In this document: one piece after another, positions 40,992 through 45,345 of the stretch
How the letters are laid out: each line of letters starts with the position of its first letter
How positions within the stretch are numbered: the stretch's first letter is position 1
Notes under the pieces: generated by a model
What the model saw: the letters and a program-made list of their open reading frames with translations, nothing else
What the model was told of the DNA's origin: nothing
Databases searched by the model: none
IMG/VR virus record: IMGVR_UViG_3300005882_000544
Location: 1 to 45,345 of that record
Length of the DNA stretch: 45,345 bases
Origin: a virus
Strand: one strand, 5' to 3'
Program-made: the position numbers and the translations under genes

Positions 40992-41858
40992 ATGGGATAC
41001 ACAAATAGTACATTAGTGTCATATACTAAACTTAGTCCAAATCATTCAGGACAAAGAACACATTCTCTTGACCGAATAACACCACACTGTGTTGTGGGAC
41101 AATTGTCTGCAGAAAGCATCTGTGGATGTTTTACAAGTACATCAAGACAGGCAAGCTGCAATTATGGAATAGGTACGGATGGTAGAGTATCTTTATGTGT
41201 GGAAGAGAAGAACCGTTCTTGGTGTTCTTCTACTAATGCAAATGACCAAAGGGCTATCACAATTGAATGCTCAAGTGATAAAACCGAACCATATGCAATG
41301 AATGATGCAGTTTACAATTCGCTTATTAAACTTTGCACTGACATTTGCAAAAGGAATGGAAAGAAAAAATTGCTGTGGTTTGTAGATAAGGACAAGTCCC
41401 TAAACTATACACCGAAATCTGATGAAATGGTAATTACAGTACATCGTTGGTTTGCTAATAAAAGTTGTCCAGGTAATTGGCTATATGCAAGACTTGGAGA
41501 TTTAGCATCTAAGGTTACAGCTGCACTTGGCGGTACTACTCAAACTCCATCAGCAGATACATCAACATGGTATCGTGTCCGTAAATCCTGGGAGGATGCC
41601 AAATCTCAGATTGGTGCATATCACAATCTTGATAATGCCAAGAAGTGTGCTGACGCCAATAGTGGTTATAAGGTATTCGATGGATCAGGAACTGCTGTTT
41701 ATCCAACAATAGTTTCTACATCTAAATCAATTGATACAGTTGCAAGAGAAGTGATTCAAGGCAGCTGGGGCAATGGTGCAGAACGTAAGCAAAGACTGAC
41801 AGCAGCAGGTTATGATTACGCAACAGTTCAAGCAAGAGTCAATGAAATATTAAGATAG
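40992..41858 (+). CDS. Endolysin: N-acetylmuramoyl-L-alanine amidase with a C-terminal CW_7 domain
   Basis: A 288-residue endolysin. The amidase_2 domain (residues 25-175) has RITPHCVVGQLSAESI with His near 32, AITIECSS and VHRWFANKSCPGNWLY with the second His near 155. A linker (about 178-195) leads to a SPOR-like segment (WYRVRKSWEDAKSQIGAY, KKCADANSGYKVFDGSG). Residues 247-288 are a CW_7/Cpl-7 repeat (DTVAREVIQGSWGNGAERKQ), which binds cell-wall muropeptide. No signal peptide is present, in line with holin-dependent export. Confidence 0.93.
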   Translation: MGYTNSTLVSYTKLSPNHSGQRTHSLDRITPHCVVGQLSAESICGCFTSTSRQASCNYGIGTDGRVSLCVEEKNRSWCSSTNANDQRAITIECSSDKTEPYAMNDAVYNSLIKLCTDICKRNGKKKLLWFVDKDKSLNYTPKSDEMVITVHRWFANKSCPGNWLYARLGDLASKVTAALGGTTQTPSADTSTWYRVRKSWEDAKSQIGAYHNLDNAKKCADANSGYKVFDGSGTAVYPTIVSTSKSIDTVAREVIQGSWGNGAERKQRLTAAGYDYATVQARVNEILR

Positions 41859-41862
41859 CTAT

Positions 41863-41908
41863 AATGCCTACTGAAGGATGATTTCCTTTGGTGGGCGTTA
41901 TTTTTTTT
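41863..41908 (+). terminator. Very strong terminator after the lysis genes
   Basis: AATGCCTACT-G-AAGGA (41863-41878) pairs with TCCTT-T-GGTGGGCGTT (41884-41899), about 16 bp with some G-T wobble, followed by eight T residues (41901-41908). It ends the late operon. Confidence 0.9.
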
Positions 41909-41910
41909 GC

Positions 41911-41982
41911 TCTGAGGTTAAAATATCGTTCATTTTCTTTGCCTGTGACTTAGGAGAATTGAATCCAAATTAAGCAATTCTC
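41911..41982 (+). promoter_or_regulatory. Dispersed leader element, copy 3
   Basis: GAGGTTAAAAT and the shared TTTTCTTTGCCTGTGACTTA are kept (41915-41952), but the first stem found in copies 1 and 2 is lost. A perfect 8-bp hairpin follows: GAGAATTG (41954-41961) with CAATTCTC (41975-41982). Then GGAGG and the gene at 42000. Confidence 0.6.
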
Positions 41983-41999
41983 GGATTGGAGGAATACCT

Positions 42000-42218
42000 A
42001 TGCAGGTTACAAAGATTATGAATGGAAATGAACGTCCGGCTATGGTTAATAAGAATTTTACGGAAGAGGAATTACAACAGGAGTTTAACTATATTTTGTC
42101 TCAGCAAATGCTAAAAAAGATGCTTGATAAGATGCTGATATCAGCGGATGAATTCAACAAAATCACAGAGAAAAACCGACAAATTTTCTCTCCCCATCTT
42201 AGCAGAATTATGCCCTAA
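42000..42218 (+). CDS. SHOCT-like small protein (72 aa)
   Basis: A 72-residue protein. The C-terminal half (EEELQQEFNYILSQQMLKKM, then LISADEFNKITEKNRQI) has the SHOCT pattern of a short helical pair. GGAGG is before ATG 42000. Such genes often sit ahead of the serine recombinases of Clostridia elements, so a helper role in recombination is possible. The exact function is not known. Confidence 0.75.
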   Translation: MQVTKIMNGNERPAMVNKNFTEEELQQEFNYILSQQMLKKMLDKMLISADEFNKITEKNRQIFSPHLSRIMP

Positions 42219-42279
42219 ATGACTTGATATATAGCGTCTTCTACGGGAATATGTCTATACCGAAAGTGAGGTGAAATGA

Positions 42280-43833
42280 ATGAAAAAGGTAACTAAAATC
42301 GAACAGGCAGAATTGGCCTCGTTAAAGAAAATCAGAGTTGCCGCCTACTGCCGTGTTTCTACTGCAAGTGATGACCAGATGCTTAGTCTTTACGCACAAA
42401 AGGAGCATTATGAAAACTATATCAAATCAAATACGGATTGGGAGTATGCAGGCCTTTATTATGATGAAGGTATATCTGGAACAAAGAAAGAATCCCGTGA
42501 GGGTCTGCTTAATCTTGTAGATGACTGCGAAAAAGGGTTAATAGATCTGGTGATAACAAAATCCATCAGTAGATTCAGCAGAAATACTACAGACTGTCTT
42601 GAATTGGTTAGGAAATTATTGACCTTGGATATTGCCGTATATTTTGAAAAGGAAGATATTAATACATCCTCTATGGAAAGTGAGTTGATGCTTTCTATTC
42701 TTGCAAGCATGGCGGAAGAAGAATCGGTATCCATATCACAAAATTCCAAATGGAGCGTTAAAAAGAGGTTTGAAACAGGTACCTTTAAAATATCCTATCC
42801 ACCATATGGCTATGACAATGTGTGTGGGGAGATGGTGATTGTTCCTGAACAGGCAGAAGTAGTTAAACGAATCTTTGCAGATACTCTTGTAGGGAAAAGT
42901 ACTCATGTTATTGCAAAAGCACTTAATGAAGTTGGTGTAAAAACCAAAAGAGGTGGAAAGTGGAGTGCTGGTACAGTAAAGGGAATCATCGGTAATGAAA
43001 AATATACAGGAGATGTTCTCTTTCAAAAGACTTTCACAGATGATAATTTTAATCGACATACCAATTATGGAGAACATGAGCAGTATTTCTGTAAAAATCA
43101 TCATACAGCCATTATTAGTCATGAGACATTTGATAAAGCAAATGCTGCAATGAGGCAGCGTGGACTTGAAAAGGGTAACACGGGTGACAGAAAGAAATAT
43201 CAACAACGATATGTTTTTTCAGGAAAAATAAAATGTGGCGAATGTGGTGGCACATTTAAGAGAAGAAAACATTATACACCGAGTGGCTCATATATTGCCT
43301 GGTGTTGTGCTAACCACATTGATAATGCTGATGCCTGCTCTATGAAATACATCAGGGATGATGCCATAAAGAATGCTTTTATCATAATGATGAATAAGCT
43401 GCGATATGGAAGTGACCTTGTTTTGAAACCATTATTGATTGCCATATGTACAACGAATGAGGATAAGAATAAATCAAGGCTTTCAGAACTTACTCCATTG
43501 ATTGAGCGAAATGTCGAGCAAAGAAAAAATATCAGTGAGTTGCTTTCCAAAGGATATCTCGATAGTTCCGTGTTTATCAAAACCAACAATGACCTACTTA
43601 TGGAATATTCCAGACTACAGGGAGAACGAGATTTCATTATTAAGGTTGATGAAACAGGTTATTCAGCGGAACAGGATGTAAAGAATTTGATTAGTTATTT
43701 AAATAAGCAAGAGTGTGTTATGGATTTTGAAGAAGATACATTTTTAACTTATATAGATGGCATTACGGTTCCTTCAAGAGAAGAGATATGCTTTGAATTT
43801 AAGTGTGGATTGAAATTAACAGAAAGGGTGTGA
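42280..43833 (+). CDS. Large serine recombinase 1
   Basis: A 517-residue serine recombinase. The resolvase domain has [11 protein letters not shown] with the catalytic Ser near 27, YYDEGISGTKKESR, and SISRFSRNTTDCLELV with the conserved Arg pair. A recombinase domain follows (GKSTHVIAKALNEVGVKTKR, GIIGNEKYTGDVLFQK), then a zinc ribbon (KCGECGGTFKRR) and a helical C-terminal coiled coil (residues 400-470). All catalytic residues are present. It is expected to integrate or excise the element, possibly with the second recombinase at 44254. Confidence 0.95.
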   Translation: MKKVTKIEQAELASLKKIRVAAYCRVSTASDDQMLSLYAQKEHYENYIKSNTDWEYAGLYYDEGISGTKKESREGLLNLVDDCEKGLIDLVITKSISRFSRNTTDCLELVRKLLTLDIAVYFEKEDINTSSMESELMLSILASMAEEESVSISQNSKWSVKKRFETGTFKISYPPYGYDNVCGEMVIVPEQAEVVKRIFADTLVGKSTHVIAKALNEVGVKTKRGGKWSAGTVKGIIGNEKYTGDVLFQKTFTDDNFNRHTNYGEHEQYFCKNHHTAIISHETFDKANAAMRQRGLEKGNTGDRKKYQQRYVFSGKIKCGECGGTFKRRKHYTPSGSYIAWCCANHIDNADACSMKYIRDDAIKNAFIIMMNKLRYGSDLVLKPLLIAICTTNEDKNKSRLSELTPLIERNVEQRKNISELLSKGYLDSSVFIKTNNDLLMEYSRLQGERDFIIKVDETGYSAEQDVKNLISYLNKQECVMDFEEDTFLTYIDGITVPSREEICFEFKCGLKLTERV

Positions 43834-43837
43834 GAAT

Positions 43838-44251
43838 ATGGCACACATACCATTTGGATATAAGATTGTGGATGGACGAGCTGCTATTGATGAAGAACAG
43901 GCAACGCAACTGAAAGTTATTTATGCCAATTACCTCGATGGAAAAGGATTAGTAGAGGCGGCTAAAGAGGCGGGGATTGATAGTTGTCACGGTTCAGTCG
44001 GAAGAATGCTTGATAATAAAAAATATCTTGGTACAGATTACTATCCACAGATAATTGATGCTGGTACATTTGCAAAAGTACAGGAAGAGAGAAAAAGAAG
44101 AGCCACGGTACTTGGCAGAACTGATTTGATTAAGGAAAAAGAGCAAGAACTACTTACCTTTGAGTTTCATTTCAATATGCCAAAAAAAGAATTTAAGGAT
44201 CCATATGCACAAGCAGCATATATTTACAGTTTAATAGAAAGCGAGGGATAA
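43838..44251 (+). CDS. Recombinase-domain protein lacking the catalytic domain
   Basis: A 137-residue protein that resembles only the recombinase (DNA-binding) domain of large serine recombinases: [60 protein letters not shown]. The N-terminal catalytic resolvase domain is absent and it ends in a helical tail. It starts 4 nt after recombinase 1 and is followed 2 nt later by recombinase 2, so all three form one operon. It may be a directionality or DNA-binding partner. A decayed remnant is less likely, as the frame and ribosome site are intact. Confidence 0.78.
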   Translation: MAHIPFGYKIVDGRAAIDEEQATQLKVIYANYLDGKGLVEAAKEAGIDSCHGSVGRMLDNKKYLGTDYYPQIIDAGTFAKVQEERKRRATVLGRTDLIKEKEQELLTFEFHFNMPKKEFKDPYAQAAYIYSLIESEG

Positions 44252-44253
44252 GA

Positions 44254-45345
44254 ATGGCAGGAACAAAAAGTGTTACAGTAATTCCAGCACGAAAGCGTGT
44301 AGGTAATCTTGCCAAAACAGAAGACAAGCCAAGATTAAAAGTCGCAGCGTATTGCCGTGTCAGTACTGACAGCGATGAACAGGCTACAAGCTATGAGGCA
44401 CAGGTAGAACACTATACGGAATTCATCAAAAAGAATGCTGATTGGGAATTTGCAGGGATATACGCAGATGATGGAATAAGTGGTACGAACACTAAAAAGC
44501 GTGAAGAATTTAATCGCATGATTGAAGAGTGCATGGCGGGTAAAATAGATATGATAATAACCAAGTCCATCAGCCGATTTGCGAGAAATACCCTGGATTG
44601 CTTAAAGTATATCAGGCAGCTAAAGGAAAAGAACGTACCCGTATATTTTGAAAAAGAGAACATAAATACAATGGATTCCAAAGGAGAGGTTCTGCTTACC
44701 ATAATGGCATCATTAGCACAGCAGGAATCAGAATCTTTGAGTAAGAATGTAAAGTTGGGATTGCAGTTTAGATACCAAAATGGAGAAGTACAGGTAAACC
44801 ATAATTGGTTTTTGGGCTATACTAAGGATGAGGACGGGCATTTAATTATCGACCCAGAGCAAGCAGAGATAGTAAAGAGAATATACCGTGAATACCTTGA
44901 AGGAAAAAGTCTGATGCAGATTGCAAGAGGACTGATGGCAGATGGAATTCATACGGCTGCAGATAAACCGACTTGGAGACCAGAAGGTGTTCGAAAAATT
45001 CTGACCAATGAAAAATATATGGGAGATGCACTTCTTCAAAAAACTTATACAGTTGATGTTCTTACAAAAAAGCGAGTTACTAATAACGGTATCGTTCCCC
45101 AGTATTATGTAGAAAATAACCATGAGGCAATTATACCCCGTGACCTTTTTATGCAGGTGCAGGAAGAACTGGTTAGACGAGCAAATCTTAGGACAAATAA
45201 GGATGGGACAAAGCGAGTTTACAGTAGCAAATATGCCTTGTCCAGTAGATTGTATTGTGGCAAATGTGGAGATACGATGCGAAGAATTGCAGAGCAAAGT
45301 CATGGTAAGAAATATCCTAAATGGAAATGTGCCACGAGAGTGAAT
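44254..45345 (+). CDS. Large serine recombinase 2 (cut by the window edge)
   Basis: An open frame of 364 codons from ATG 44254 with no stop before the window ends, so the C-terminus is missing. The catalytic core is [13 protein letters not shown] (Ser near 37), [15 protein letters not shown] and [13 protein letters not shown]; a recombinase domain follows ([35 protein letters not shown]) and a zinc ribbon begins ([12 protein letters not shown]). It is related to but clearly different from recombinase 1. Full length is expected to be about 500-550 residues. Confidence 0.93.
   Translation, partial: MAGTKSVTVIPARKRVGNLAKTEDKPRLKVAAYCRVSTDSDEQATSYEAQVEHYTEFIKKNADWEFAGIYADDGISGTNTKKREEFNRMIEECMAGKIDMIITKSISRFARNTLDCLKYIRQLKEKNVPVYFEKENINTMDSKGEVLLTIMASLAQQESESLSKNVKLGLQFRYQNGEVQVNHNWFLGYTKDEDGHLIIDPEQAEIVKRIYREYLEGKSLMQIARGLMADGIHTAADKPTWRPEGVRKILTNEKYMGDALLQKTYTVDVLTKKRVTNNGIVPQYYVENNHEAIIPRDLFMQVQEELVRRANLRTNKDGTKRVYSSKYALSSRLYCGKCGDTMRRIAEQSHGKKYPKWKCATRVN

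Noticed and set aside
42736-43206. 156-codon minus-strand frame in recombinase 1
   Set aside because: Antisense shadow of a well-supported recombinase; Cys/Ile/Phe-rich composition is not protein-like.
1-45345. CRISPR arrays, insertion sequences, rRNA or tRNA genes
   Set aside because: No regularly spaced repeats, no DDE transposase and no RNA gene folds were seen on either strand.

Overview
The window is AT-rich, low-GC Gram-positive DNA with dense, mostly same-strand genes, strong GGAGG-type ribosome binding sites and many ATGA or TAATG gene junctions. It reads as most of an HK97-type siphophage prophage (or phage-like integrative element) from a Clostridia host, probably a Lachnospiraceae-like gut bacterium. 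The host assignment rests on gene style and recalled family resemblance, not on a marker gene.

Layout. (1) 1-4824, minus strand: a defence operon with a small Cro/XRE regulator, a HamA-like protein, a HamB-like DEAH helicase and an ASCH/PUA-like gene. This is a Hachiman-type system with an enlarged, divergent HamA. (2) 4825-5603: promoter, terminator and leader region with one 46-residue gene. (3) 5604-16518, plus strand: early and replication genes, namely a sigma-like factor, DUF2800 and DUF2815 proteins, family A DNA polymerase, an AntA/KilAC antirepressor, a DUF4406 protein, a D5-like primase-helicase, VRR-NUC nuclease, SNF2 helicase and a DUF1492/ArpU-like late regulator. (4) 16639-24282: HNH nuclease and small terminase, then a block of DNA- and small-molecule-modification genes: compact MetK, ParB-methyltransferase fusion, C5 cytosine methyltransferase, a 'virulence-related' protein, DUF4314, amidoligase, gamma-glutamylcyclotransferase and a zinc ribbon. 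(5) 24380-31792: packaging and head-tail genes (large terminase, portal, ClpP protease, capsid, connectors, tail tube, tail chaperone with a -1 frameshift site). (6) 31794-32478: a self-contained cargo unit with its own consensus promoter, repeated operator-like sites, a ribbon-helix-helix protein and twin terminators. (7) 32515-41858: tape measure, tail tip and fibre proteins, holin and a three-domain amidase. (8) 42000 to the right edge: a SHOCT-like protein and three serine-recombinase-family genes, the last cut by the window edge.

How it works together. The replication set and recombinases support excision, replication and integration. The ArpU-like protein probably switches on late genes from the 16.5 kb region. 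MetK plus two methyltransferases would make and use S-adenosylmethionine to mark phage DNA. The Hachiman-like operon would protect the lysogen. No classical CI-type repressor is visible, and neither attachment site can be identified inside the window.

Most notable: the HamA-like protein has a ~280-residue N-terminal extension and seems to lack the ExK nuclease pair; a three-copy structured leader element is scattered through the phage; and the moron-like unit sits inside the tail operon.
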